DNA of 42,466 bases from an uncultured Lachnospiraceae bacterium (lineage in GTDB: Bacteria; Bacillota; Clostridia; Lachnospirales; Lachnospiraceae), in NCBI GenBank assembly GCA_947625465.1, contig CANQOK010000014.1:1-42466 (forward strand), given 5' to 3'. How positions within the stretch are numbered: position 1 is the first letter of the stretch; each line of letters opens with the position of its first letter. Under the pieces are notes generated by a model that saw only the letters and a list, made by a program, of their open reading frames with translations, had not been told where the DNA came from and did not search any database. Shown here piece after piece: positions 17,282-26,923 of this stretch. Position numbers and translations under genes: made by a program.

Positions 17282-18073
17282 CTATTCTGCATTCCGTGTC
17301 CGGTATACTTTATTTCCGACAGGCTTTTCCCGCGCGATCACATAAAGGCGCTCCGACGCGTCCGTACCGTCTTCTCTGGTAAATGCCCGGTAAATATGCA
17401 GCAATTCCATACCGCTTTCTGCAACTGCCTGCGTGACTTCCTCCACCCTGTAGGCCCGCTGATAATGTGTCTCTGTTTCTTTCCGGTAGCGGACCGGTTT
17501 CCCCGGCTCCGGCAAAAAGAGGGTAAGCGCATACTCATTGATCCGTTCTTCCTCATAGTAGGTATTCTCCCAGATCAGCACGGTATCCCCGTCTTCTTCC
17601 TTCATGACGGAATCACCCATTTCCATATAGTATCCCACTGTTTTCAGATCAAAAATAAAAATGCCGCCGGGATCCAGATAATTGTTCACCAGACGGCATA
17701 CCGCCGTCAGCTCTTCCGGCTCCGCCAGATAATTCATGGAATCACACAGACTGACAACGGCTGCCACCGTACCGTACAGTTCAAATTCCTGCATATCCTG
17801 CTGTAAATACAGGATATCCAGTCCCTGCTCCAACGCCTTCTCTTTCGCCAGTTCCAGCATCTCCATGGAATTGTCCACGCCGATCATATCATAGCCGGCC
17901 GCCGCCAGCCGGCCGGTGACCGCGCCGGTCCCGCAGCCCAGTTCCAGCACCAGGCTGCCGGCAGGCACCTCATATTCATCCAGCAGGGATTTCAGATACT
18001 CATACCACTGATCATAAGGAATATCCGCCATAAATCTGTCATAAACAGCGGCAAATGCCGTATATGCGTCCAT
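17282..18073 (-). CDS. Class I SAM-dependent methyltransferase
   Basis: 263-residue methyltransferase with the SAM motif LVLELGCGTGAVTGRLA (about residues 45-60), the acidic end of strand 2 in GVDNSMEMLELA, and post-motif FDLKTVGYYMEMG. The N-terminus (YTAFAAVYDRFMADIPYDQW) is common to a widespread clostridial group of unknown substrate. The ATG at 18073 has GGAGG six bases upstream, better than the ATG at 18085. It sits between the SEC-C gene and hslO with short gaps, so it is co-transcribed. Target (small molecule, rRNA or protein) unknown. Confidence 0.88.
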   Translation of the reverse strand: MDAYTAFAAVYDRFMADIPYDQWYEYLKSLLDEYEVPAGSLVLELGCGTGAVTGRLAAAGYDMIGVDNSMEMLELAKEKALEQGLDILYLQQDMQEFELYGTVAAVVSLCDSMNYLAEPEELTAVCRLVNNYLDPGGIFIFDLKTVGYYMEMGDSVMKEEDGDTVLIWENTYYEEERINEYALTLFLPEPGKPVRYRKETETHYQRAYRVEEVTQAVAESGMELLHIYRAFTREDGTDASERLYVIAREKPVGNKVYRTRNAE

Positions 18074-18096
18074 AAATTCCTCCACGTCTCCAAACG

Positions 18097-18597
18097 CTAT
18101 CTTCCGCAGCAGTGCTTATATTTCTTACCGCTTCCGCACGGACAGGGATCGTTCCTTCCTACCTTCTTTTCTTTGACAACCGTATGGGAACGCTTCTGCT
18201 CTTTATAAAGCTCTTTCCGGCGTTCTTCCGGGATCAGCGCGTCCCACTGCGGCAGATTGTACAGCCAGTCGGCTTTCGCCTCCACCATGTTCTTATACAG
18301 CAGTTCCTGATCGTATCCCAGATTGACAACCGTATCCTCCTCCATTTCTTCAATGGGATTGGGGTTCTTCAAACTGTCATTGATGCCGTCCAGTACGCCG
18401 ACCATGATCATCAGATCCAAACCGTATTTTTCAGCCAGTTCCTTTACCGTGCCTTCTACGACCACGTCCGGTTCTGATAACAGCTGTTCGTATACGCCTT
18501 TTTCCTGATTAAAATAATTCGCCCAGAACAGATCGGAAGATCTCTGGTCCCGCTCCGCGTAATAGGCTTCATTTCTCCATGTTTCCAATAAAGACAT
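18097..18597 (-). CDS. SEC-C motif protein
   Basis: 166-residue protein ending in a complete SEC-C zinc motif ([19 protein letters not shown]) like that at the C-terminus of SecA. The body (about residues 1-120) is helical and acidic and recalls YecA/UPF0149-like or SecA-accessory proteins, but I cannot place it. The motif binds zinc and, in SecA, SecB or ribosomes; a role in protein quality control fits the operon with hslO but is inference. The ATG at 18597 (MSLLETW) has AAAGGAGA upstream; the nine extra upstream codons are basic and lack a site. First gene of its operon, with the promoter at 18651-18679. Confidence 0.85.
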   Translation of the reverse strand: MSLLETWRNEAYYAERDQRSSDLFWANYFNQEKGVYEQLLSEPDVVVEGTVKELAEKYGLDLMIMVGVLDGINDSLKNPNPIEEMEEDTVVNLGYDQELLYKNMVEAKADWLYNLPQWDALIPEERRKELYKEQKRSHTVVKEKKVGRNDPCPCGSGKKYKHCCGR

Positions 18598-18650
18598 TCT
18601 GCATTTTCTCCTTTTCCTTTTCATTTGAGTGGCCTCTGTCCTAAAGGGTT

Positions 18651-18679
18651 ATTATAGTACAGAAACCCGTTTTGGTCAA
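18651..18679 (-). promoter_or_regulatory. Promoter of SEC-C/methyltransferase/hslO operon
   Basis: Minus-strand TTGACC (18679-18674), 17-base spacer, TATAAT (18656-18651): near consensus. Confidence 0.78.
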
Positions 18680-18690
18680 AACTTTTTTCA

Positions 18691-18719
18691 TTGACACTTC
18701 TGTAAAAAACAGATATACT
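18691..18719 (+). promoter_or_regulatory. Promoter of the O-acylation cassette
   Basis: TTGACA (18691-18696), 17-base spacer, TATACT (18714-18719). It diverges from the SEC-C promoter, with the two -35 boxes 11 bases apart. Confidence 0.78.
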
Positions 18720-18790
18720 GATTACAGCAAAATTTTATCATATATGACAGGAAACAACAACCTGATTTTACGGAAAGGAACGGAACCTTT

Positions 18791-19021
18791 ATGAAACGGA
18801 TTCTGGCGTCTGCTACCATTTGTATTTTAGTATTATTATACCTGATCACTCTGATTCTTGCCATCGCAGACAGATCGCAGTCTTCCAGCTGGTTCCTGGC
18901 CTCTCTGTTCTGTACGGTAGTGCTTCCTGTGCTGCTGTGGATCTATATGCACTGCTACGATCTGGTAAAAGGAAAGCGGGAAGAAGATACCTCGGAGAAG
19001 GACACCAAAGACGGTGAATAG
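18791..19021 (+). CDS. Small two-helix membrane protein of the O-acylation cassette
   Basis: 76 residues with two predicted transmembrane helices (about 5-27 and 34-56) and a charged C-terminal tail (KGKREEDTSEKDTKDGE) that should face the cytoplasm. I do not recognise a family. It is the first gene after the promoter at 18691-18719 and stops nine bases before the MBOAT start, so it is co-transcribed with the acyltransferase. By position it may assist or anchor the acylation complex, as small membrane partners do in dlt-type systems, but nothing in the sequence proves this. The start at 18791 is the only ATG fitting the frame, with AAAGGAACGG upstream. Confidence 0.72.
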   Translation: MKRILASATICILVLLYLITLILAIADRSQSSSWFLASLFCTVVLPVLLWIYMHCYDLVKGKREEDTSEKDTKDGE

Positions 19022-19030
19022 GTAAGGGAT

Positions 19031-20503
19031 ATGGTTTTTTCAAGTTTACTGTTTATATTCTTGTTTTTGTGCGCAAATTTAGTCATCTATTTCTTCATTT
19101 CTCCCCAATACCGCAATCAGGTATTGCTGACTTTTTCCCTGATCTTTTACGGATGGAGCGGTCCGAAATATTTAATTCTGTTATTATTTATGGTATTGGT
19201 AAGCTGGTTCTGCGCCCTGCGGATCGAAGAAGCGGCGCAGAAAAACGCCGGCAGAAAAGGCGGCAGAAAAGCGCTTATCTTCCTTTCACAGAAGCGGAAA
19301 TGGCTGATCCTCGACTGCGTTCTGCTGTTAGGTCTGCTCGCGATTTTTAAATATACACAGTTCTTTCTGGGAAATCTCCACTTTTTCTTTGGTTTTCCCA
19401 AAGAGGTTCCGGAGATTGTTCTCCCCATCGGTATTTCCTTTTATACATTTCAGCTGCTTTCCTATGTAGTGGACGTTTACCGCGGAGAGATTTCCGCGCA
19501 GCCGCGCTACTGGAAGCTGCTGCTCTATGCCAGCCTGTTTCACCAGTGCATTGCCGGCCCCATTGTCCGCTATCAGACGGTCGCGGATGAAATCGACGAA
19601 CGCCGGATTACCCCCGGCGATGTGGCATACGGCATCCGCCGCTTCAGTGTCGGCCTTGCCAAAAAAGCGCTGCTCGCCAATTCCTGCAGCGCCGTTGCCG
19701 ATACGCTTTTGCCGGCGCAGGCAGCGCAGCTGTCTTCTTCTACGACTGCCGGACTCTGGCTTGGCATGCTGTTTTATATGTTTACGATCTATCTGGATTT
19801 CTCCGCCTACTCCGATATGGCGATCGGCATGGGCCGCATGGTAGGCTTCCACTATCTGGAGAACTTCAATTACCCTTACATGGCTTCCTCCATTCAGGAT
19901 TTCTGGCGCAGATGGCATATCTCTCTGAGTACGTTTTTCAGGGACTATGTCTATATTCCGCTGGGCGGAAACCGGGTTGCGGAATGGAAGGTCGTCCGCA
20001 ATATGCTGATCGTCTGGGCGCTGACCGGATTCTGGCACGGCGCCAGCTGGAACTATATTTTATGGGGACTTTATTTCTTCGTATTCCTGATCCTGGAACG
20101 GTATTTCCTGCGGAAACGGCTAGAAAGGCTTCCGGCCGCGGTCGGACATATTTACGCCTTAACGGTCGTTTATCTGGGATGGATCCTGTTCCGATTTGAA
20201 AACCTGGGAACCCTGGGCGCCGTACTGGGCGGTATGTTGGGAATCGGCACCGCCGGATTTTCCAATCTGGCTACCGGTATTGTTTTCCAGAACAATCTGT
20301 TCCTGCTTCTCTTCTGCTGTATCGCCGTAACCACATTCGGCAGCTGGCTGCGCAAGCTGCTGATCCGGATCGCATACCACAACCATCAGATTCCTTATGG
20401 AATGCACGTGATCGACGCGCTTACTCCGGCTGTCCTTCTGCTTTTGTCCACCATGGCATTAGTGGGCGACAGCTATAATCCGTTCTTATATTTCAGATTT
20501 TAA
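19031..20503 (+). CDS. MBOAT family O-acyltransferase (AlgI/DltB-like)
   Basis: 490-residue polytopic membrane enzyme that passes an acyl (usually acetyl) group across the membrane to an extracellular polymer. The family signatures are present: LPIGISFYTFQLLSYVVDVYRG in the first half, DFWRRWHISLSTFFRDYVYIPLGGNR, and the catalytic region GFWHGASWNYILWG with His336. About ten helices. The start MVFSSLLF is the family norm, although AAGGG is close to the ATG. It lies between a small membrane protein and a DHHW protein, the usual pairing for alginate-type or cell-wall polysaccharide O-acetylation. The polymer modified is unknown. Confidence 0.93.
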   Translation: MVFSSLLFIFLFLCANLVIYFFISPQYRNQVLLTFSLIFYGWSGPKYLILLLFMVLVSWFCALRIEEAAQKNAGRKGGRKALIFLSQKRKWLILDCVLLLGLLAIFKYTQFFLGNLHFFFGFPKEVPEIVLPIGISFYTFQLLSYVVDVYRGEISAQPRYWKLLLYASLFHQCIAGPIVRYQTVADEIDERRITPGDVAYGIRRFSVGLAKKALLANSCSAVADTLLPAQAAQLSSSTTAGLWLGMLFYMFTIYLDFSAYSDMAIGMGRMVGFHYLENFNYPYMASSIQDFWRRWHISLSTFFRDYVYIPLGGNRVAEWKVVRNMLIVWALTGFWHGASWNYILWGLYFFVFLILERYFLRKRLERLPAAVGHIYALTVVYLGWILFRFENLGTLGAVLGGMLGIGTAGFSNLATGIVFQNNLFLLLFCCIAVTTFGSWLRKLLIRIAYHNHQIPYGMHVIDALTPAVLLLLSTMALVGDSYNPFLYFRF

Positions 20504-20515
20504 GGGGGTATTGGC

Positions 20516-21886
20516 ATGACTGCAAAACAGGAAATTAAAAAACGCCGGCAGACGGCACATCTGTTTCACCGGATTCAGATCATACTGTTTATGGCTGTTC
20601 TGCTGATCGGCGGGATCATCGGACTGCTGATTCCGATCCGCCCTGAGATTTCTGAACAGGAAAACCGCAAATTAACGGAGTTTCCCGACTTTACGTTTTC
20701 CGGGTTCTTAAACGGCGACTATTTCAGCGGCATTTCCACCTGGTATGCAGATACCTATCCGTTCCGGGATACGCTGATGGCAGGAAGTCAGGCGATCAGC
20801 CGGCTGCACGGACTGCAGACCACGCAGCTGATTGGAACCAACACCGGTACCAAAGATGAAATTCCTGAGATTCCTGACAGTCCGGCCCCGACGAATCCTA
20901 CGGCTGAAGAAACGACAACTCCGGAAGCCGCTGCGACCGAGAAAGAATCCGTGCCGGTACCGGATGGCGGAAGCGCCATTGAAGACGCGATCCGGGACAA
21001 GATCCAGAATAATCTGTATATTACAAACGGAGCTGCCTACAGTATTTTCTATTTCAATAAGGACGCATCCGACATCTATGCCGACGCCATGAGCGGCGCG
21101 GCCGACCGTTTAAAAGGGACAGCCGATGTATACAGCATCCTGCTGCCGGACAGCACAGGCGCCATCCTGGATGAATCCGTTCAGGACGCTATGGGCTGCA
21201 GCAGCGAAAAGGATGCCATTGCGTATACGTACTATCTGATGAATGAGAATGTAAAAACGGTTCCCGTATTTGATACCCTGCGGGAACATCGGAACGAATA
21301 TATCTTCTTCCGGACGGACCACCACTGGACACAGCTGGGCGCTTATTACGCTTACCAGCAGTGGGCTGCCGTAAAAGGTGTGGAAAGTCATGATAAAGAC
21401 GCTTTCCAGACTAAAAGTTTTTCCGGCTTCTTAGGTTCTTACTATCAGTCCACGAACAGCAGCGAACTGCAGGCCAATGCGGATACCGTTGAAACCTGGA
21501 TTCCGAACGGCACCAACAAAATGTCCTATACGATGACAGACGGCACAACCCACGACTGGTTCGTGATCAACGATGTCTCCAACTATCAGAAGCATGCGCT
21601 GTACAGCTGCTTTATCGCCGGAGATAATCCGTACAGTGTGATCCAGAATCCAAAGATCAAAGACGGTTCTTCCTGTGTCGTCGTCAAGGAGTCTTACGGG
21701 AATGCTTTCGTCCCGTGGCTGGTAGACCATTATCAGACGATCTATGTGCTGGATTTCCGTTATTATGACGGAAACTTCGTATCCTTTACCAAGGAAAAGA
21801 AAGCAAACGATCTGATCTTTATCAATTCGATCTCGCTTGCCGGAAGCAGCGCTGTGGCGAAACGGATCGCAGGGCTGGTTCAGTAG
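20516..21886 (+). CDS. DHHW-motif (AlgJ/AlgX-like) O-acetylation protein
   Basis: 456 residues. One N-terminal signal-anchor helix (about 21-43), a segment to about 105, a Pro/Thr/Glu-rich linker (about 105-155), then an SGNH-like domain. The family motif DHHW is at residues 268-271 (FFRTDHHWTQLGAYYAY), with VVKESYGNAFVPWLVDHYQ near the end, the expected serine-containing block. It acts outside the membrane, accepting acyl groups from the MBOAT partner encoded 12 bases upstream and transferring them to a polymer. GGGGG lies seven bases before the ATG. It ends three bases from the convergent clpB stop, with no terminator between them. Confidence 0.9.
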   Translation: MTAKQEIKKRRQTAHLFHRIQIILFMAVLLIGGIIGLLIPIRPEISEQENRKLTEFPDFTFSGFLNGDYFSGISTWYADTYPFRDTLMAGSQAISRLHGLQTTQLIGTNTGTKDEIPEIPDSPAPTNPTAEETTTPEAAATEKESVPVPDGGSAIEDAIRDKIQNNLYITNGAAYSIFYFNKDASDIYADAMSGAADRLKGTADVYSILLPDSTGAILDESVQDAMGCSSEKDAIAYTYYLMNENVKTVPVFDTLREHRNEYIFFRTDHHWTQLGAYYAYQQWAAVKGVESHDKDAFQTKSFSGFLGSYYQSTNSSELQANADTVETWIPNGTNKMSYTMTDGTTHDWFVINDVSNYQKHALYSCFIAGDNPYSVIQNPKIKDGSSCVVVKESYGNAFVPWLVDHYQTIYVLDFRYYDGNFVSFTKEKKANDLIFINSISLAGSSAVAKRIAGLVQ

Positions 21887-21889
21887 TGC

Positions 21890-24481
21890 TTATACCTGAC
21901 TGTAGGCCTGGGCCATCAGTTCACCGTTTATGACGTCAATCGTGATCGTATCGCCTTCATGAGCGCCGTCTGCCAGGATCAGTCTGGCTGCCAGCGTTTC
22001 CACATATTTCTGGATATAACGCTTCAGCGGTCTTGCGCCGTAAACGGCGTCATAACCGTGATCGATCACGTATTGTTTTGCCGAATCGGTCAGCGCGATG
22101 GCTAGTTCCCGATCCTCCAGACGCCGGTTCAGGTCAGCGATCAGCAGATCCACAATACCGCCGATATTTTCCTTGGTCAGCGGCTTAAATAAAATAATCT
22201 CATCCAGACGGTTTAAAAATTCCGGACGGAAATACATCCGCAGTTCATTCATCACCTGGTTTTCGGCCTCCGGTTTAATGCTGCCGTCTTCTTCAATTCC
22301 TTCCAGCAGATAGGCAGAACCGATATTGGAAGTCATGATCAGGATCGTGTTCTTAAAGTCCACGGTCCTGCCCTGCGAATCGGTAATCCGTCCGTCGTCC
22401 AGCACCTGCAGCAGCACATTAAATACATCCGGATGTGCTTTTTCCACTTCGTCAAACAGGACGACAGAGTACGGTTTCCGGCGTACGGCTTCCGTCAGCT
22501 GTCCGCCCTCGTCATATCCTACATATCCCGGAGGCGCTCCGATCAGTCTGGATACGGAATGTTTCTCCATATACTCCGACATATCGATGCGCACCATGTT
22601 CTGTTCATTATCAAACAGGCTCTCTGCCAGCGCTTTGGCAAGCTCCGTCTTACCCACGCCGGTAGGCCCCAGAAACAGGAAGGAACCGATTGGCTTCGTT
22701 GGATCTTTAATGCCTGCTTTGGAACGGATAATCGCCTCCGTCACCTTGGTTACGCCATCATCCTGTCCCACTACCCGCTCATGGAGCTTCTCGTCCAGAT
22801 GCAGCGTCTTATTCCGTTCGGATTCCGTCAGCTTTGCTACGGGGATCCCGGTCCATCTGGAAATGATTCTGGCAATCTCATCTTCGGTCACGCTCTCATG
22901 TACTAAAGACAGATCCTGCTGTTTCACAGCCGCCTCTTCCTGCTCCAGCGCCTTCTGCAGCGCAGGCAGTTTTCCATACTGTAATTCCGCGGCCTTCTCC
23001 AGATCATACCGCTGCTGCGCCATCTTAATCTCATTGTTCATGGCTTCGATATCTTCCCGCAGCTTCTGCAGCCGTTCTACGGAATTCTTTTCATTTTCCC
23101 ACTGCGCTTTCCGGTTATTAAAGGTATCCCGCATCTCAGCCAGTTCTTTCTGTAAATCCTCCAGGCGTTCCTGACTCAGCCGATCGTCCTCTTTCTTCAG
23201 AGCCGCTTCCTCAATCTCCATCTGCATCACCTTACGGCGCAGTTCGTCCAGCTCCGTAGGCATAGAGTCCAGTTCCGTCTTGATCATAGCACAGGCCTCA
23301 TCGACCAGATCGATCGCCTTATCCGGCAGAAACCGATCCGTAATATAACGATCCGACAGCGTCGCAGCGGCTACCAAGGCACTGTCCGTGATCTTTACGC
23401 CGTGAAATACTTCATACCGCTCCTTCAAGCCGCGCAGAATGGAAATGGTATCTTCTACTGTAGGCTCGTTCATCATGACCGGCTGGAACCGCCGCTCCAG
23501 CGCCGAATCCTTCTCGATATACTGCCTGTACTCATCCAGCGTAGTGGCGCCGATACAGTGCAGTTCCCCTCTTGCCAGCATGGGCTTCAGCATATTGCCC
23601 GCATCCATGGCGCCCTCGGATTTCCCGGCGCCGACAATGGTATGCAGTTCATCGATAAACAAAATAATTTCGCCATCACTCTTCTTTACTTCATCCAGCA
23701 CGGCTTTCAGCCGTTCCTCAAACTCGCCGCGGTACTTGGCGCCTGCCACCAGCGCGCCCATATCCAGCGCGTAAATCTTCTTATTCTTCAGGGCTTCCGG
23801 TACATCACCCTGCACGATCCGCTGCGCCAGTCCTTCCACTGCCGCCGTTTTGCCTACGCCCGGCTCACCGATCAGCACCGGGTTATTCTTCGTCTTACGA
23901 GATAAAATCCGGATCACGTTGCGGATCTCCGCGTCCCGTCCGATCACCGGATCCAGTTTTTGGTTTCTGGCCCGGTCCACCAGATCAGTGGCATACTTAT
24001 TCAGGCTGTCATAAGTAGCCTCCGGATTATCCGTATTCACCTGCTGATTCCCCCGTACGCCGGACAATGCCTGCAAAAAACGGTCTCTGGTAAAACCGTA
24101 TTCCTGAAACAGCGCTTTCAGTCCCGCATTGGGCTTATCCAGCATCGCAAGCATCAAATGCTCCACCGACACATAGGAATCTCCCATGGCCTTCGCTTCA
24201 TCTTCCGCATACAGCAATGCCTGATTCAGATCCTTGCCCACATAGACCTGGCCGCCGGATACCTTCACCCGCTTCTTTAAATACGCCTCAGTCCGATTCA
24301 CAAAATGAGAAAGCTGAATCTCCATCTTCTCGATCAGCTTCGGTATCAATCCGTCCTCATCCGTTACCAGAGCATACAGCAGGTGTTCCTGTTCAATTTC
24401 CTGATTTCCATATTCATAAGCCAGCTTCTCACAATTCTGAATCGCTTCCACTGACTTCTGTGTAAACTTCTGTATATTCAT
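21890..24481 (-). CDS. clpB: Protein disaggregase ClpB
   Basis: 863-residue Hsp100 ATPase that extracts proteins from aggregates together with DnaK. N-terminal Clp_N repeats (1-145), first AAA+ with [15 protein letters not shown] and [13 protein letters not shown], a middle coiled-coil domain (about 405-525) that distinguishes ClpB from ClpC/ClpA, second AAA+ with [15 protein letters not shown] and [15 protein letters not shown], and the SNIGS sensor. The ATG at 24481 ([10 protein letters not shown]) has AAAGGTGG six bases upstream; the frame upstream to 24583 overlaps the promoter. Transcribed alone, from a promoter whose spacer holds a palindrome. No CIRCE or CtsR box is seen. Confidence 0.96.
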   Translation of the reverse strand: MNIQKFTQKSVEAIQNCEKLAYEYGNQEIEQEHLLYALVTDEDGLIPKLIEKMEIQLSHFVNRTEAYLKKRVKVSGGQVYVGKDLNQALLYAEDEAKAMGDSYVSVEHLMLAMLDKPNAGLKALFQEYGFTRDRFLQALSGVRGNQQVNTDNPEATYDSLNKYATDLVDRARNQKLDPVIGRDAEIRNVIRILSRKTKNNPVLIGEPGVGKTAAVEGLAQRIVQGDVPEALKNKKIYALDMGALVAGAKYRGEFEERLKAVLDEVKKSDGEIILFIDELHTIVGAGKSEGAMDAGNMLKPMLARGELHCIGATTLDEYRQYIEKDSALERRFQPVMMNEPTVEDTISILRGLKERYEVFHGVKITDSALVAAATLSDRYITDRFLPDKAIDLVDEACAMIKTELDSMPTELDELRRKVMQMEIEEAALKKEDDRLSQERLEDLQKELAEMRDTFNNRKAQWENEKNSVERLQKLREDIEAMNNEIKMAQQRYDLEKAAELQYGKLPALQKALEQEEAAVKQQDLSLVHESVTEDEIARIISRWTGIPVAKLTESERNKTLHLDEKLHERVVGQDDGVTKVTEAIIRSKAGIKDPTKPIGSFLFLGPTGVGKTELAKALAESLFDNEQNMVRIDMSEYMEKHSVSRLIGAPPGYVGYDEGGQLTEAVRRKPYSVVLFDEVEKAHPDVFNVLLQVLDDGRITDSQGRTVDFKNTILIMTSNIGSAYLLEGIEEDGSIKPEAENQVMNELRMYFRPEFLNRLDEIILFKPLTKENIGGIVDLLIADLNRRLEDRELAIALTDSAKQYVIDHGYDAVYGARPLKRYIQKYVETLAARLILADGAHEGDTITIDVINGELMAQAYSQV

Positions 24482-24532
24482 ACGAACCACCTTTCCGGAG
24501 CGCCTATGCGCTGCTCTATTTGTTCTATTCGA

Positions 24533-24561
24533 AATATAACACTGATGAGTGTTCCTGTCAA
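24533..24561 (-). promoter_or_regulatory. clpB promoter with palindrome in its spacer
   Basis: Minus-strand TTGACA (24561-24556), 17-base spacer, TATATT (24538-24533). AACACT (24538-24543) and AGTGTT (24548-24553) form a perfect 6-4-6 inverted repeat between the boxes, a position suited to a repressor. It is not a CIRCE (nine-base spacer, GCACTC arms) or a CtsR heptad repeat. Confidence 0.7.
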
Positions 24562-24618
24562 GCTTTTTTTCTGTTTTTTTCATAAAGAATTTTACAGGTT
24601 ATTCCATTTCTCTGCAGG

Positions 24619-24652
24619 AAAATAAAAATGCTAGGCAAGTATCTTGCCCAGC
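24619..24652 (-). terminator. Terminator at the end of hisC
   Basis: Minus-strand GCTGGGCAAG (24652-24643) and CTTGCCTAGC (24639-24630) form ten pairs (one G-U) around ATA, followed by ATTTTTATTTT. It includes the hisC stop codon. Confidence 0.78.
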
Positions 24653-25683
24653 ACCTCATATAATTTCTCCATCTGTGCATCGGTTCCGACCGTGATCCGC
24701 AGGTAATTGTCAATCCGCGGCGCGTCAAAATACCGCACATAGATATCTTCTTTCTTCAGCGCCTCGAAGATTTCCTTTGCCGGTACCGTCCGATGCGCGG
24801 CAAAGATAAAATTAGCCTTGGAATCCGGGAAGGTAAATCCCAGCTCAGCAAGCCTCCGTTTCGCTTCTTCTCTGGTCGCTGTGATCTTAGTAAGCGTCTG
24901 TTTAAAATACGCCGCATCCCGCACAGCCTCCACGCCGATCCTTAATGCCGGCTGGTTCATGGTGTAGGAATTAATGGAAAACCGCACATCCTGCATAGCC
25001 CGGATCAGTTCCGCGCTGCCGATGGCAAATCCGATTCGCATGCCTGCCATGGCGCGGGATTTGGAAAAAGTCTGCACCACCAGCAGATTTTCATATCGAT
25101 CCACCAATTCCAGAGCGGAAAACCCGCCGAAATCAATATAGGCTTCATCCACGATCACAACCACATCGGGATTGTGCCGGAGGATATCCTCCACTTCCGA
25201 AAGCGGCATCAGCACGCCTGTAGGCGCATTGGGATTGGGAAATACCACGCCGCCGTTTTCCTGATAATAGTCCTCTTTTCGGATCCGGAACTGTTCATCC
25301 AGCGCCGGACGCTGGTAAGGAATCCGATAGACGTCAGCCCACACACTGTAAAAAGAATAGGTGATGTCCGGAAACAAGATCGGCTTGTCACTGTTAAAAA
25401 AAGTCAAAAACGCCGTTGCCAACACATCGTCCGAACCCACGCCCACAAAAACCTGATCCGGATCTACCTGATAATAAGCCGCCAGTTCCCTGACGAGTAC
25501 GCCCGCATTCGGATCCGGATACAGCCGGAGACAGTCCGCGTCAAATTCTGCGGCCGCCTTTGCCACGCCAGGGGCCGGCGGATACGGGCATTCATTTGTG
25601 TTTAATTTTACCATAGACGGTTTATTCGGCTGTTCCCCGGGGGTATAAGGCTCCACCCGGCGCACATGATCTTTCCATGCCAT
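24631..25683 (-). CDS. hisC: Histidinol-phosphate aminotransferase
   Basis: 350-residue fold-type I PLP enzyme that forms histidinol phosphate from imidazole acetol phosphate and glutamate. Visible: LNTNECPYPPAPGV near the N-terminus, VGVGSDDVLA, FPNPNAPTG, the DEAYIDF motif, and the PLP lysine in TFSKSRAMAGMRIGFA. Length is normal for HisC. The ATG at 25683 has AAAGGAG eight bases upstream. It is the last gene of an operon behind a second aminotransferase and glmM, not in a his operon, so a related role (aromatic amino acid or another acceptor) is possible. It ends at its own terminator. Confidence 0.92.
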   Translation of the reverse strand: MAWKDHVRRVEPYTPGEQPNKPSMVKLNTNECPYPPAPGVAKAAAEFDADCLRLYPDPNAGVLVRELAAYYQVDPDQVFVGVGSDDVLATAFLTFFNSDKPILFPDITYSFYSVWADVYRIPYQRPALDEQFRIRKEDYYQENGGVVFPNPNAPTGVLMPLSEVEDILRHNPDVVVIVDEAYIDFGGFSALELVDRYENLLVVQTFSKSRAMAGMRIGFAIGSAELIRAMQDVRFSINSYTMNQPALRIGVEAVRDAAYFKQTLTKITATREEAKRRLAELGFTFPDSKANFIFAAHRTVPAKEIFEALKKEDIYVRYFDAPRIDNYLRITVGTDAQMEKLYEVLGKILA

Positions 25684-25728
25684 TGTTCCGTCTCCTTTCC
25701 TGCCTGTCGGCTTCTTCCAATCTCTGTA

Positions 25729-26919
25729 CTATTTTAATCCGTAATGCTCCGCTACCTTCGCAAATCCCGGCAGCGCATTCTCGATGGTTTCATACGCCAC
25801 GCAGTACGCGATCCGCACATAGCCCGGTCCGGCAAAGGAGCTGCCCGGCACGATCAGGATATTGTGTTTCTTGGCTTCCGCGCAGAATTCACTTTCATCG
25901 GGAACCGGAGATTTTACCCACAGATAAAACGCGCCTTCCGGTTTGATGCAGGTATAGCCCATTTCGGTCAGGCTTTCATATAACAGTTTCCGGTTGCGGT
26001 CATAATAACCCACATCCGTCTTTGCGTCCAGACATTTGGCAACAGCCCGCTGGATCAGTGACGGCGCATTGACAAAGCCCAGGATCCGGTTTGCCACATT
26101 GGCGGCGGACTGAATATCCTCCGCGTCGTCCAATTCATCCGGCATTACCAGATAGCCGATCCGTTCGCCCGGCAGAGACAGGGACTTACTATAGGAATAG
26201 CCCACGATTGCATTGTGATAATATTTCGTCAGATACGGAACCTCCACGCCGTCATACGCAAGTTCCCTGTAAGGTTCATCGGAGATCAGATAAATGGAAG
26301 TTCCAAATTCCTTTTCTTTTTCTTCCATGATCGCCGCCATCTTCCGGATCACTGCTTCACTGTATACCACTCCGGTAGGATTGTTGGGCGTATTGACAAT
26401 GACCGCTTTGGTCTTTGCCGTGATCAGGTCCGCAAACGCTTCCAGATTCGGCTGGAAGGTCTCTGTATCCGGGGGAACGACAACCAGTACTCCGTCATAA
26501 TTTCCCACATAGGATCTGTATTCGCCAAAGAACGGCGCAAACGCGATCACTTCATCACCCGGATTGATAAGCGTCTTTAAGATCACATTCAATCCGCCGG
26601 CCGCGCCAACGGTCATCAGCAGATTATCAGCCTTAAAATTCGTTCCGTGCAGCCGGTTCAGATGTTCCGCGATCTGCTCCCGCACATCCTCATAACCGGC
26701 GTTGCTCATATAGCCATGCACAAAGGTGGATTCCTCCTCGGCCAAAATCTCCCGGATCGCATCCTCTACCTCCTTCGGCGCCGGCACATTGGGATTGCCC
26801 AGGCTGAAATCATAGACATTTTCTTTGCCGTAGATCTTTGCCAGCCGGTTTCCTTCCTCAAACATGGCCCGGATCACCGAGCTGTTTTTTACAAATCCTA
26901 CCATTTTATCTGCGATCAT
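25729..26919 (-). CDS. PLP-dependent aminotransferase, class I/II
   Basis: 396-residue fold-type I aminotransferase of the aspartate/aromatic group. Motifs: FSLGNPNVPAP at the start, NTPNNPTGVVY, LISDEPYRELAYDG, and the PLP lysine in GYSYSKSLSLPGERIGY, with the substrate arginine expected in GYVRIAYC. The ATG at 26919 (MIADKMVGF) has GGAGGT seven bases upstream; it lies four bases after the glmM stop, so it is translated in the same operon. Its amino acid specificity cannot be read from sequence; aspartate, alanine or methionine-type activity are all possible. Confidence 0.9.
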   Translation of the reverse strand: MIADKMVGFVKNSSVIRAMFEEGNRLAKIYGKENVYDFSLGNPNVPAPKEVEDAIREILAEEESTFVHGYMSNAGYEDVREQIAEHLNRLHGTNFKADNLLMTVGAAGGLNVILKTLINPGDEVIAFAPFFGEYRSYVGNYDGVLVVVPPDTETFQPNLEAFADLITAKTKAVIVNTPNNPTGVVYSEAVIRKMAAIMEEKEKEFGTSIYLISDEPYRELAYDGVEVPYLTKYYHNAIVGYSYSKSLSLPGERIGYLVMPDELDDAEDIQSAANVANRILGFVNAPSLIQRAVAKCLDAKTDVGYYDRNRKLLYESLTEMGYTCIKPEGAFYLWVKSPVPDESEFCAEAKKHNILIVPGSSFAGPGYVRIAYCVAYETIENALPGFAKVAEHYGLK

Positions 26920-26923
26920 TGTA

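Noticed and set aside
22326-23174. 282-codon + strand frame
   Set aside because: It is the antisense shadow of clpB; composition is Ser/Arg-rich, with no ribosome site or family pattern.
24538-24553. CIRCE (HrcA) element at clpB
   Set aside because: Arms and spacer length (4 rather than 9) do not match.
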